From positions 372,001 through 436,000 of the forward strand of contig JAGYIF010000001.1 in NCBI GenBank assembly GCA_018402735.1: 64,000 bases of DNA. The letters are read 5' to 3'. The DNA comes from Pelagibacteraceae bacterium (GTDB lineage Bacteria > Pseudomonadota > Alphaproteobacteria > Pelagibacterales > Pelagibacteraceae). Position 1 is the stretch's first letter; each line of letters begins with the position of its first letter. The notes beneath the pieces are model-generated. The model saw nothing but the letters and a program-made list of their open reading frames with translations. It was not told the origin of the DNA and did not search any database. Below are positions 19,689 to 29,260 of this stretch, one piece after another. The translations under genes were made by a program, and so were the position numbers.

Positions 19689-22428
19689 AGTTAATCCTGT
19701 CACATTTATTTGGCAAAACTTTCCAACAGTGGGTACACTTGGTTCCCTCTGCTTTACTAACAATAATTTTTAAACTCTGAACAGCTTTTTCATCTTTTTG
19801 AACATTATCAAATTTAATATTTTGGTTATTCAAAGTACTCGCTGAGCAAATAAATAGTTCCGCCAAATCGATTTTGTGCAAAGGGGCCATATGTTTTGCG
19901 TCTAAGTAGATATGAACATTTGCCTCCAAACTTGATCCTATCAATTTTTCATTTCTTTTTACTTCGATTGCATTATTAACTTCCGATCTAATTGTCTTTA
20001 AAAAATTCCATTTGCTTTCTACTTCTTGATCTGCCCAGTTTTTTGGGAATGATTGAAATTGATGTAAAAAAACACTTTGTTTAAATTTTTCCTTCTTTAT
20101 AATTTGATAAATTTCTTCACATGTAAAAACTAGAATTGGTGATAACCATTTTAAAAGAAATTCTAAAACAATAGAAAGAACTTTTATACAATTAGATCTT
20201 TTAACTGATTGTAAATCATCACAATAAAGGCAATCTTTTCTGATATCGAAATAGAGGGCTGAAAGATCGACGGTACAAAAATTTAATAAATCCACATAAA
20301 TCTTGTGGAAATTAAAATTGCTATTTAAATTTTCAAAACTGTTGTCTAATGATGAAACTTTGTTCAAAATATATTTTTCAATTTCCTCTAAATTGCTAAT
20401 ATCTATTTTTGTTTCGAAATTTATTTCGTCATTCAAATTTCCGAGTAAAAATCTAAATGTATTCCTAATTTTTCTATAAGACTGAGAGTGTTGCTCTAAA
20501 ATTGAATCATCAATTTTTAAATCATCAGAATAATCAGAGGCAACAACCCATAATCTCAAAATATCAGCTCCATATTTTTTAATTACATCATCTGGGGAAA
20601 CTACATTGCCTAATGATTTTGACATTTTTTGTCCTTTTCCATCCACTACAAATCCGTGACACAAAATACTTTCGTAAGGTGCTCTACCTCTTGTTCCGCA
20701 TGAGTGAAGTAATGACGAATGAAACCAGCCCCTATGTTGATCTGAACCTTCTAGGTACATATCTGCTGGCCATTTTAAATCATTTCTTTTTTCTAGAACA
20801 TAAGAGTGGGTGCAACCACTATCAAACCAGACTTCAACAATGTCGTTTACCTTTTTAAAATCTTCGACTTTATAATTATCACCTAAAAAATCTTCTGATT
20901 TTTTTAAAAACCAAGCATCGCTTCCTTCTTTTTTAAAAATATCTTCTACTCTTCTAAATACCTCATCATCAATAAGTGGCTCATTTGTTTTTTTATTTAC
21001 AAATATAGGAATTGGCACCCCCCAAAATCTTTGTCTAGAAATGCACCAGTCAGGTCTGGTTTCAATCATAGATTTCAATCTATTTTTTCCTACTGCAGGG
21101 TAAAATTTTGTATTATCAATTGCTTGTAAAGCCACTTTTCTTAAATTATTCGTGTCCATAGAAATAAACCATTGCGGTGTTGCTCTATGAACTAAAGGAG
21201 CTTTTGATCTCCATGAATGTGGATAGCTATGGATCAAAATCCCTGCACCTAAAAGCATGTGATTTAATTTTAGTTCTTCAATGATAATTTTATCAGCTTT
21301 AAAAATATGAGTTCCTTCAAATTTTTTTACTACATTGGTATAATGACCATTGTCGTCAATTGTATTTTCGGCTCTAATATTGTGCTTCAATCCTAAATTG
21401 AAATCGTCAGGACCATGGCTTGGCGCGACATGAACAATTCCTGTACCCTGCTCTAAAGTAACAAATTCGGCATTTAGTAAAGGAACATCAAAATCATATC
21501 CATAGTCTTTAAATGGATGAAAACATTTAATGTTATTAAAATCTGATCCTGAAAAAGATTCGATGATTTTGTACTCGCTAATATCACATGCCCTCAAAAC
21601 TTCGTCGACTAATCTAGAAGCTAGTATGATTACTTCTTTTTTTCCTTCTTGAATTATTTCAACCAAAGAATACTCATAAGTTTGATTAAAAGCTAAAGCC
21701 CTATTGCATGGAATCGTCCACGGAGTAGTCGTCCAAATTACAACTTTAACATTTTGCAAATTTTTGAAAGATCCTTGAATTGGAAATTTAGCAAAAATAG
21801 TATTAGATTTGTGATCCGCATATTCAACCTCCGCATCAGCTAATGCAGTTGCTTCAACAACAGACCATAAGACTGGTTTAAAACCATTATACAAACTCCC
21901 ATTTTTTAGAAATTTTAATATTTCGGCTGCTATTTGAGCTTCGGAGTCCTTGCTCATTGTAGTGTATGGATTACTCCAATCTCCTTCTACTCCTAATCTT
22001 TTAAATTGCTCTTTTTGCGTAGCTATCCAAGATGATGCAAAATCTCTGCATTCCTTTCTAAATTCAATAATTGAAATATTCTTCTTATCTTTTCCCTTTT
22101 TTTTATACTCCTCTTCAATTTTCCACTCTATAGGCAAGCCATGACAATCCCATCCTGGAACATATGCTGCATTTTTTCCTAAAAGTTGCTGATACCTAAT
22201 AATAATATCTTTTAAAATTTTATTAAGAGCTGTTCCAATGTGAATATTTCCATTGGCGTACGGAGGTCCATCATGAAGAACAAATTTTTCTCTATCTGAA
22301 AATAATAGTCTTTGCTGATTGTACAAACCAAGGTCACTCCAAAATTTTAGAAGCTCGGGTTCTTTAACCGGAAGATTTGCTTTCATACCCAGCTGTGTTT
22401 TGGGCAAATTTACTTTTACATCGGTCAT
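19675..22428 (-). CDS. ileS: Isoleucyl-tRNA synthetase
   Basis: Class I synthetase of 917 residues. HIGH-type motif HIGT at 63-66 (PPYANGNIHIGTALNK), CP1 editing domain in the middle, KMSKS near 600 (GQKMSKSLGNVVSP), and a C-terminal zinc segment starting CTHCW. The last cysteine pair is spaced C-x4-C (KCDRINC) rather than the usual C-x2-C, and the protein ends four residues later. Overlaps ribF (ATGA) and lspA. Part of the run HAD-ribF-ileS-lspA-lipoprotein-pgi. Confidence 0.96.
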   Translation of the reverse strand: MTDVKVNLPKTQLGMKANLPVKEPELLKFWSDLGLYNQQRLLFSDREKFVLHDGPPYANGNIHIGTALNKILKDIIIRYQQLLGKNAAYVPGWDCHGLPIEWKIEEEYKKKGKDKKNISIIEFRKECRDFASSWIATQKEQFKRLGVEGDWSNPYTTMSKDSEAQIAAEILKFLKNGSLYNGFKPVLWSVVEATALADAEVEYADHKSNTIFAKFPIQGSFKNLQNVKVVIWTTTPWTIPCNRALAFNQTYEYSLVEIIQEGKKEVIILASRLVDEVLRACDISEYKIIESFSGSDFNNIKCFHPFKDYGYDFDVPLLNAEFVTLEQGTGIVHVAPSHGPDDFNLGLKHNIRAENTIDDNGHYTNVVKKFEGTHIFKADKIIIEELKLNHMLLGAGILIHSYPHSWRSKAPLVHRATPQWFISMDTNNLRKVALQAIDNTKFYPAVGKNRLKSMIETRPDWCISRQRFWGVPIPIFVNKKTNEPLIDDEVFRRVEDIFKKEGSDAWFLKKSEDFLGDNYKVEDFKKVNDIVEVWFDSGCTHSYVLEKRNDLKWPADMYLEGSDQHRGWFHSSLLHSCGTRGRAPYESILCHGFVVDGKGQKMSKSLGNVVSPDDVIKKYGADILRLWVVASDYSDDLKIDDSILEQHSQSYRKIRNTFRFLLGNLNDEINFETKIDISNLEEIEKYILNKVSSLDNSFENLNSNFNFHKIYVDLLNFCTVDLSALYFDIRKDCLYCDDLQSVKRSNCIKVLSIVLEFLLKWLSPILVFTCEEIYQIIKKEKFKQSVFLHQFQSFPKNWADQEVESKWNFLKTIRSEVNNAIEVKRNEKLIGSSLEANVHIYLDAKHMAPLHKIDLAELFICSASTLNNQNIKFDNVQKDEKAVQSLKIIVSKAEGTKCTHCWKVLPNKCDRINCGIV

Positions 22429-23327
22429 GGTCTTAGAATTTTTTTTGCTTTTGTTATATCTTTTTTTATCTGGCTAATTAATAAATTTCTATTTTTAAAT
22501 TTTTTTTCATCTCTAATTCTTTTAATAAAAAATACTTCTATCTTTTTTCCATAAAATGAGGGTATTTTTTGGAATAAATTAATCTCTAACACTTTGTGAT
22601 TTCTTGAGAATGTTGGTGCAACTCCAAAATTTGCTATACCAGAGTACTTTTTATTATTTACCAAAGCTTTAACTGCGTAGACACCTGTTTTTGGATTAAT
22701 ATTATTTTTGATTTCAACATTGGCAGTTCTAAATCCTAGAGATCTTCCTAATTTTTTTCCAGCTATAACTTTTTCTTTTATACTCCAATATCGACCAAGT
22801 AATTGACTTACTAATTCTACATTTCCTTTTTCGATTGCAGAACGGATACGTGTTGATGAAATTTTTAATTTTTTTTGCTTTGAAAGCTTTATATCTAAAA
22901 CTTTATAGTTAAAAATTACGCCGTATTTTTTTAAGAGAGTGATAGTTCCTTTTCTTTGGTGGCCAAATCTAAAGTTTTTTCCCACCAGAACATGACTTGC
23001 TTGCAGCTTGTTAACAATAATATTTTCAATAAATTTTTCTGCAGTTACTTGTGAAAATTTTTTATTAAAATTACAAATAAAAACGAAATCTGCTTTATTT
23101 TTTTTTAATAAATCTATTTTAATATCATCAAGAGTAATTCTGATATTTTTTCTTTCTTTTTGAAAAAACTCAGATGGCAAAGGAGAAAATGTAACAATAC
23201 CAAATTTTTTTTTATTTTTTTTTGCTATTTTTTTTCCAAGTTTAAAAATTTCTTGATGCCCTTTATGAACTCCATCAAAGTTACCGATTGCAATTACAGA
23301 TTTTTTTATATTTATATTTTTTACCAT
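22425..23327 (-). CDS. ribF: Bifunctional riboflavin kinase / FAD synthetase
   Basis: 300 residues. The N-terminal nucleotidyltransferase domain has GNFDGVHKGH at 15-24 and a later STRIRSAIEKGN segment (HxGH/ISSTxxR logic of FAD synthetases). The C-terminal flavokinase domain contains GRSLGFRTANVE and GVYAVKALVNNKKYSGIANFG. It converts riboflavin to FMN and FAD in the cytoplasm. Overlaps the HAD gene by seven bases and ileS by four. Confidence 0.95.
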   Translation of the reverse strand: MVKNINIKKSVIAIGNFDGVHKGHQEIFKLGKKIAKKNKKKFGIVTFSPLPSEFFQKERKNIRITLDDIKIDLLKKNKADFVFICNFNKKFSQVTAEKFIENIIVNKLQASHVLVGKNFRFGHQRKGTITLLKKYGVIFNYKVLDIKLSKQKKLKISSTRIRSAIEKGNVELVSQLLGRYWSIKEKVIAGKKLGRSLGFRTANVEIKNNINPKTGVYAVKALVNNKKYSGIANFGVAPTFSRNHKVLEINLFQKIPSFYGKKIEVFFIKRIRDEKKFKNRNLLISQIKKDITKAKKILRP

Positions 23328-24190
23328 ATCAAATCTTTCTGATAATAATGAATTTGCAATTGCTGCAAATTAACGGAGCTTTTTAATTCTTCAAAATTAA
23401 TTTCATCATTTCGAATAAAATCTTTATATATTCCGTTTAATATTAATAGAGAACTTATATTAAATGAATTGGCTCCCTTAATATCTGTTTTTAAATTATC
23501 ACCTATTGCAAAAGGAATAATTTTTTTTTGCTCATATAATTGAAGTATGTTCATTTTTTTTAGAGCAGTGCTGTAAATATCCAGATACGGCTTACCGTAA
23601 TATGTAACCTTGCCGCCCATCTCTTCATATTTTTTTGCTAGTGCCCCGGCACAATACTCCAGCTTTGTTCCCCGAATAACCACCTCGTCAGGATTAGCGC
23701 AAATCATTGGTGTTTGTTTATTTTTAAAATATTGTAAAATAGCTTCGTATTCTTGAATATCTTCTTTTTCTGAAAAAGTTAGTCCTGTGCAAATAATTTC
23801 ATCACATTCTTTTTTGTTTGAAATATGAATTTTTTCATTTTCAAATAAATCTTTGTCTCTATCTGGCCCTAAGTGGTAGAATTTTTTTTTCTCTTTATTT
23901 TCAATTAAATATTGTTGCGTTATATCACCAGAGGTTATTAACAAATCGTACAATGTGCGCGGCAATCCTATTTTTTCTAAAAAGAGATTAACTGTTCTGC
24001 TAGGTCTTGGAGCGTTAGAAATTAATATAACTTTTTTTTTATGGTTTTTTAGTTCTTTTAAAACGGTAATTGCTTCTGCATAACACTCAACACCGTTGTG
24101 CATTACTCCCCACAAATCTATAAAATAAACATCATATTTTTCAAATATTTGTTTTAATCCTTCTATTTTGTGTGGTTTTGTTGAATGCAT
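23321..24190 (-). CDS. HAD-superfamily hydrolase, class IIA (NagD-like)
   Basis: 289 residues from ATG 24190; earlier in-frame ATGs would only add hydrophobic residues absent from the family. Motif I is FIDLWGVMHNG (D25), followed by ILISNAPRP (motif II) and a C-terminal GDNLKTDIKGANSF (motif IV). This matches the alphaproteobacterial class IIA HAD subfamily that sits next to ribF; substrate unknown. It is first in the (-) run reaching pgi. The 119 bases between this start and groES must contain its promoter as well as that of groESL. Confidence 0.85.
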   Translation of the reverse strand: MHSTKPHKIEGLKQIFEKYDVYFIDLWGVMHNGVECYAEAITVLKELKNHKKKVILISNAPRPSRTVNLFLEKIGLPRTLYDLLITSGDITQQYLIENKEKKKFYHLGPDRDKDLFENEKIHISNKKECDEIICTGLTFSEKEDIQEYEAILQYFKNKQTPMICANPDEVVIRGTKLEYCAGALAKKYEEMGGKVTYYGKPYLDIYSTALKKMNILQLYEQKKIIPFAIGDNLKTDIKGANSFNISSLLILNGIYKDFIRNDEINFEELKSSVNLQQLQIHYYQKDLIW

Positions 24191-24246
24191 AAAGTTGTTT
24201 ACTATAAACACTAGGAAAAACATAGGTTTTGGCAATTGTCCTACCA

Positions 24247-24276
24247 CTTGAAATTTGAAAATTGATAATCATATAA
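24247..24276 (+). promoter_or_regulatory. Probable RpoH (sigma32)-type promoter of groESL
   Basis: CTTGAAA at 24247-24253 matches the heat-shock -35 consensus. About 15 bases downstream lies TCATATAA (24269-24276), a partial match to a sigma32 -10. The transcript would start about 30 bases before the groES ATG. No CIRCE inverted repeat is visible in this spacer, so sigma-factor control is more likely than HrcA repression. Confidence 0.5.
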
Positions 24277-24309
24277 CTAGCCATAATTAACGACACAAGG
24301 AGTATAACA

Positions 24310-24600
24310 ATGAAATTTAAACCTTTACATGACAGGGTATTAATCGAATCCCTAGAAAGCGAAGAAAAAACAGCCGGTGGAATTATTATTCCAGATACGG
24401 CTAAAGAAAAACCACAGGAAGGAAAAGTGATTGCTGTTGGCTCTGGAGCTAAAACAGAAGATGGAAAAATTATCCCTATGGACGTCAAAGTTGGTGACCG
24501 AGTTCTTTTTGGAAAATGGTCAGGCACTGAGGTTAAAATAGATGGAAAAGAGTATAGCATCATGAAAGAAAGCGACATCATGGGAGTTGTCGGAAAATAA
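24310..24600 (+). CDS. groES: Co-chaperonin GroES
   Basis: 96-residue 10 kDa chaperonin that caps GroEL. The N-terminus [21 protein letters not shown] and mobile loop [17 protein letters not shown] are standard, as is the C-terminal [14 protein letters not shown] strong ribosome binding site AAGGAG (24297-24302) lies seven bases before the ATG. First gene of groES-groEL. Confidence 0.98.
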   Translation: MKFKPLHDRVLIESLESEEKTAGGIIIPDTAKEKPQEGKVIAVGSGAKTEDGKIIPMDVKVGDRVLFGKWSGTEVKIDGKEYSIMKESDIMGVVGK

Positions 24601-24624
24601 CTAGATTAAATTAGGAGGAAATAA

Positions 24625-26292
<1,668 letters not shown>

Positions 26293-26342
26293 TACCATTC
26301 CTACATAGGAACATTTTAAAAACAAAAACTAAACAGATTATA

Positions 26343-26376
26343 AACCCTCAGAAAGAAATTTCTGGGGGTTTTTTTT
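26343..26376 (+). terminator. Rho-independent terminator of groESL
   Basis: Twelve-base arms AACCCTCAGAAA (26343-26354) and TTTCTGGGGGTT (26359-26370), one U-G wobble, loop GAAA, followed by a run of T. One of only two strong intrinsic terminators recognised in the window. Confidence 0.92.
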
Positions 26377-26391
26377 AAAATTTAATTTCTA

Positions 26392-27156
26392 CTAATTTAA
26401 AACTAATCCACCATCAACGATTAAGTTTTGACCAGTCACTGCTCTTGACCAAGGTGAGGCAAAAAACAAAATAGCATCTGAGATATCTTCAATGGTTGTT
26501 ACTTTCCTTAATGGAGTAATGCTTGAAATATAATCAAAAACGCTATCAGGTGTTGCTTTACTCGCATCTGTAATTTTTAATAATCCACCTGAAACCATAT
26601 TAACAGTAATGTTATATTGACCTAAATCTATTGCTGAAGTTCTGGTTAGAGACAACAAGCCACTTTTAGCAGCGATATAGTCATGATAAGGAACAACAGG
26701 ATTTTGAAATAAATTAGTTCCAATAGTTACTATTCTTCCAAAATGTTGCTCTTTCATAGTAGGCGTAAAGACATTGATTAAATTTAGAAATCCTTTTTGT
26801 GTAGTATGAATTTGATTTTCAAAATCATTCCATTCTATTTCATCTATTTTTTTTCTCTGGTCGCCGTTAAAAATATAATCATCAATCGCATTATGGATAA
26901 TTGTATTAACAATAATGTTTTGTTTTTTTAACTCATCTTTGATTTTAAGAACATCATCTTTATTTCTTACATCTCCTTGAACTAAAACTGCCCTTTCACC
27001 TAGTGAGATACATAGTTTTTTAGCACTTTCAAAAGATTTTCTATAATTTATGATGACTTTTGCTCCCTCACGATAAAAGGATTTTGCTATTTCAGAACCC
27101 AATCCTCTTCCGGCACCTGTAATTAAAATTGTTTGTTTGTTGATAGGTAAATTCAT
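26392..27156 (-). CDS. TPP-riboswitch-controlled short-chain dehydrogenase/reductase
   Basis: From ATG 27156 the product has 254 residues (an earlier ATG at 27174 lies inside the riboswitch and is rejected). Classical SDR features: TGAGRGLG cofactor loop at 13-20, Y160-IAA-K164, and a C-terminal VTGQNLIVDGGLVLN. Departures: the residue 13 before the Tyr is T147, not Ser, and the NNAG motif reads HNAID (88-92). The substrate is unknown. Position behind a thiamin pyrophosphate riboswitch implies a role in thiamin or thiamin-precursor metabolism. A FabG-like oxidoreductase under THI-box control has been noted in comparative genomics under the name oarX (from memory), which may be the same family. 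No other thiamin gene is nearby. It converges with groEL. Confidence 0.85.
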   Translation of the reverse strand: MNLPINKQTILITGAGRGLGSEIAKSFYREGAKVIINYRKSFESAKKLCISLGERAVLVQGDVRNKDDVLKIKDELKKQNIIVNTIIHNAIDDYIFNGDQRKKIDEIEWNDFENQIHTTQKGFLNLINVFTPTMKEQHFGRIVTIGTNLFQNPVVPYHDYIAAKSGLLSLTRTSAIDLGQYNITVNMVSGGLLKITDASKATPDSVFDYISSITPLRKVTTIEDISDAILFFASPWSRAVTGQNLIVDGGLVLN

Positions 27157-27158
27157 TT

Positions 27159-27233
27159 GTTTCTCCCTACGCAAGCATTATCTTGTTCAGGTTTTGAGGG
27201 TACTTCTCAGATATAAATATCGCCCCTGAAAAC
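27159..27233 (-). promoter_or_regulatory. TPP riboswitch (THI box)
   Basis: Read on the minus strand the segment shows CAGGGG, a small P3 hairpin GATAT/ATATC, the invariant CTGAGA (27205-27210), ACCC, ACCTGA, the P5 helix CAAG-ATAATG-CTTG, and GCGTAGGGA. P5 keeps pairing where the usual CTGG/CCAG is replaced on both sides, strong evidence of a functional fold. Closing stem P1 pairs GTTTT (27229-27233) with GAAAC (27159-27163). The likely ribosome binding site GGGAG (27163-27167) overlaps P1 and is six bases from the ATG, so ligand binding could block translation directly. Confidence 0.95.
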
Positions 27234-27239
27234 ATTAAA

Positions 27240-27269
27240 ACTATATCACGGTAAGCAATTTAAAGTAAA
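27240..27269 (-). promoter_or_regulatory. Putative sigma70 promoter for riboswitch-SDR transcript
   Basis: On the minus strand, TTTACT (27264-27269) and TATAGT (27240-27245) are 18 bases apart. Transcription would begin at about 27231-27234, just at the first base of riboswitch stem P1. The position makes the weak -35 more credible. Confidence 0.4.
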
Positions 27270-27351
27270 ATTAAAAAATATCTAAAGTATATTAATGTCG
27301 GTTGCTTCGGAATTTAGGGAAAAAATTTATCAACTTCAATGTCTTTCTTTT

Positions 27352-27373
27352 GAATTGCTTTGGAATTGCTTTG
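27352..27373. repeat. Two-copy 11-base tandem repeat
   Basis: GAATTGCTTTG occurs twice without a gap (27352-27362, 27363-27373), within the loop of the potential hairpin in the gene-free interval. No further copy was noticed nearby. Confidence 0.8.
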
Positions 27374-27473
27374 TTAAAGTGATGATGATTTGTTCAAAAG
27401 ACAAGAATTTGCTTGCTTATTTACTAATACAACGGTAATGTAATCCTATACTAATAAATCCAAAAAGATTTAT

Positions 27474-27503
27474 AAAAAGGCCAGTTAAGAACTGGCCTTT
27501 TTT
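27474..27503. terminator. Bidirectional Rho-independent terminator after hisG
   Basis: Perfect arms GGCCAGTT and AACTGGCC around loop AAG, flanked by A5 on the left and T6 on the right, so it can terminate on either strand. It touches the hisG stop codon (27502-27504) and ends the long minus-strand series of his genes. Confidence 0.9.
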
Positions 27504-28170
27504 ATTTGAGGTTCTTTAAAAAATTATTTTTTTGGAATTTTTTTGAAACAAATAAACAAGCTGAACTCTTTAAGATATTTCCATCATTAACAATTCTAAG
27601 ATTATTGGCCTTAAGAGTAGATCCGGTTGATGCAATATCAGTAATAAGTTCTGCAGAACCAGTGAATGGGTAGGATTCAGTTGCTCCCAGACTTGCAACA
27701 ACTCTAAATTGACTTACACCCTTAGATAAAAAGAAAGTTTCGGTTAAATTTGGATATTTGGTTGCCACTCTCATTCTGCGACCGTATTTCTCTCTAAATT
27801 CAAAACTAACCTCTTCTAAATCTGCCATATTTTGCACATCAAGCCAATCTTTTGGAACTGCAACAACCAGATCGGCAAAACCAAAGCTTAGCTTTTGAAA
27901 TATTTTAACATTTTCTGAATATACTTCTGGAAATTCTTTTAACAAATCTAGTCCAGACACGCCCATATCCAAAGTTCCATCATTAATTCTTTCAATAATC
28001 TCTTTTGCTTGCAAGAATATACCTTCTACTTCATTTTTTCCTTCTATATTAAAAAAATAATTTCTTTCTCCAAATGAATTTTTTATTATTAACTTTTTAC
28101 TTTGAAAAAAATTTATGGCATCCTCTTTTAATCTACCTTTACTGGGCAAGCCTAATTTTATTTTATTCAT
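27502..28170 (-). CDS. hisG: ATP phosphoribosyltransferase, short form catalytic subunit
   Basis: First step of histidine biosynthesis, ATP + PRPP to phosphoribosyl-ATP. 222 residues, i.e. the short HisG lacking the C-terminal allosteric domain, which needs HisZ as regulatory partner. Motifs include LGLPSKGRLKEDA at the N-terminus, DMGVSGLDLL, and the PRPP loop GATESYPFTGSAELITDIASTGSTL. It follows hisZ with a one-base gap, agreeing with a 1:1 complex. The operon ends at the terminator overlapping its stop. Confidence 0.95.
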   Translation of the reverse strand: MNKIKLGLPSKGRLKEDAINFFQSKKLIIKNSFGERNYFFNIEGKNEVEGIFLQAKEIIERINDGTLDMGVSGLDLLKEFPEVYSENVKIFQKLSFGFADLVVAVPKDWLDVQNMADLEEVSFEFREKYGRRMRVATKYPNLTETFFLSKGVSQFRVVASLGATESYPFTGSAELITDIASTGSTLKANNLRIVNDGNILKSSACLFVSKKFQKNNFLKNLK

Positions 28171-28171
28171 A

Positions 28172-29260
28172 TTATAAGTTTATCAATTGATTTAAATTAA
28201 TAGCTCCACCAAAAGCTGGGATATCCTTTTTATAACCAAGAGTTTTAAGCAAAGTGTCGTATTCTCCACCTCTAGCAATTTCTATTAATTTAGATTTATT
28301 TAAAACATAAGCTAAAAAAACTAATCCTGTATAATATTCTGCATTTCTTCCAAAATTTGTTTTGAAATAAATTGTATATTTTTTACCTAGCGCATCGTTA
28401 ACACTAGAAATTTTTTTTAGATAAATGGCTAGATCTTTATTTCTTAAACTATTGTTAAAAAAAAATAAGCGAATAGCATTTTCTACTTTATCAATTGGTA
28501 AATTAATTTTTAAAAAGTCCCTAATAATTTTTACATTTTTTTTACCTTTAAAATTATCTCTAGGATCTTTTAATTTTTTTTCAAAACGTTGAATAATTTC
28601 AAAAACCGTTCTACCCCCAATAACCTGATTTTTATCCATCTTTTTAAGTTCTTTTAGACGTTTTGTATCAACCTCAATTGTTTGCTGATTAAGATCATAA
28701 TTAGTTTCCAATCTTTTAAGTAAATCTTCAAAATATTCTCTTCTGGAAAAATGTTTTATTAATCTAAATTTCCATCGTTCTGGTAATTCCAAAGAGTTTA
28801 CCAATATTTTAAACAAGCCAATATCTCCTACTGTAACTTCTAGTTTTTTAATTTTTTTAATAGGTTTGAGAACAGAATTGATAAGATTTATTTGAGATTT
28901 TTTATTATTGGAGTTTATGATTTCACAACCTATTTGATCAAAAACCTTTAGATTGCCTTTTTTATCTAAACGATAAGCAGTCCCAAAATAACAGTATTTC
29001 TCTTCTTTATTTTTTTTTTCTTGGATATATTTAATAGCAGTTGAAACCGTAAGATCGGGTCGCAAACTGATTTCTTTACCCAGTAAATCTTTGTAAGTTA
29101 ATGTAGTTTTTTTAAACTGCTCACCTGATCTTTCTGTTAATAAATTAGTGTCTATTAACAAATCTAGATCAGTAAAATTAAAATTGTTTTTTTCAAAACT
29201 ACTTAATATTTGTTTTGAAAAAAATTCTTTTAACCTTTTTTTTTCCAATCCTTGCTTCAT
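28172..29260 (-). CDS. hisZ: ATP phosphoribosyltransferase regulatory subunit HisZ
   Basis: 362 residues, a HisRS-like paralogue without aminoacylation activity that activates short HisG and transmits histidine feedback. The class II core shows TYKDLLGKEISLRPDLTVSTA and YFGTAYRLDKKG, with ARGGEYDTLL near the C-terminus, but the sequence is shorter than HisS and lacks the C-terminal anticodon domain. Overlaps hisS by four bases and precedes hisG. Confidence 0.9.
   Translation of the reverse strand: MKQGLEKKRLKEFFSKQILSSFEKNNFNFTDLDLLIDTNLLTERSGEQFKKTTLTYKDLLGKEISLRPDLTVSTAIKYIQEKKNKEEKYCYFGTAYRLDKKGNLKVFDQIGCEIINSNNKKSQINLINSVLKPIKKIKKLEVTVGDIGLFKILVNSLELPERWKFRLIKHFSRREYFEDLLKRLETNYDLNQQTIEVDTKRLKELKKMDKNQVIGGRTVFEIIQRFEKKLKDPRDNFKGKKNVKIIRDFLKINLPIDKVENAIRLFFFNNSLRNKDLAIYLKKISSVNDALGKKYTIYFKTNFGRNAEYYTGLVFLAYVLNKSKLIEIARGGEYDTLLKTLGYKKDIPAFGGAINLNQLINL

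Larger units (their letters stand above)
27290..27503 (+). other. Gene-free interval with repeat, inverted repeat and terminator; possible small RNA
   Basis: Together with the riboswitch this is the only spacer over 300 bases in the window (27157-27501). No ORF with coding character was found. It contains a perfect 11-base tandem repeat (27352-27373), nine-base arms TCTTTTGAA (27346-27354) and TTCAAAAGA (27393-27401) that could form a long hairpin, and a strong inverted repeat with T-runs on both sides (27474-27503). As no annotated plus-strand gene would need that terminator, a plus-strand small RNA is possible; no clear promoter and no known RNA family was recognised. Confidence 0.25.

Noticed and set aside
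24191-24309. CIRCE element before groES
   Set aside because: No TTAGCACTC/GAGTGCTAA-type inverted repeat is present.
24141-24581. Long antisense ORF over groES
   Set aside because: Shadow of groES and its leader; composition follows the codon pattern of groES on the other strand.
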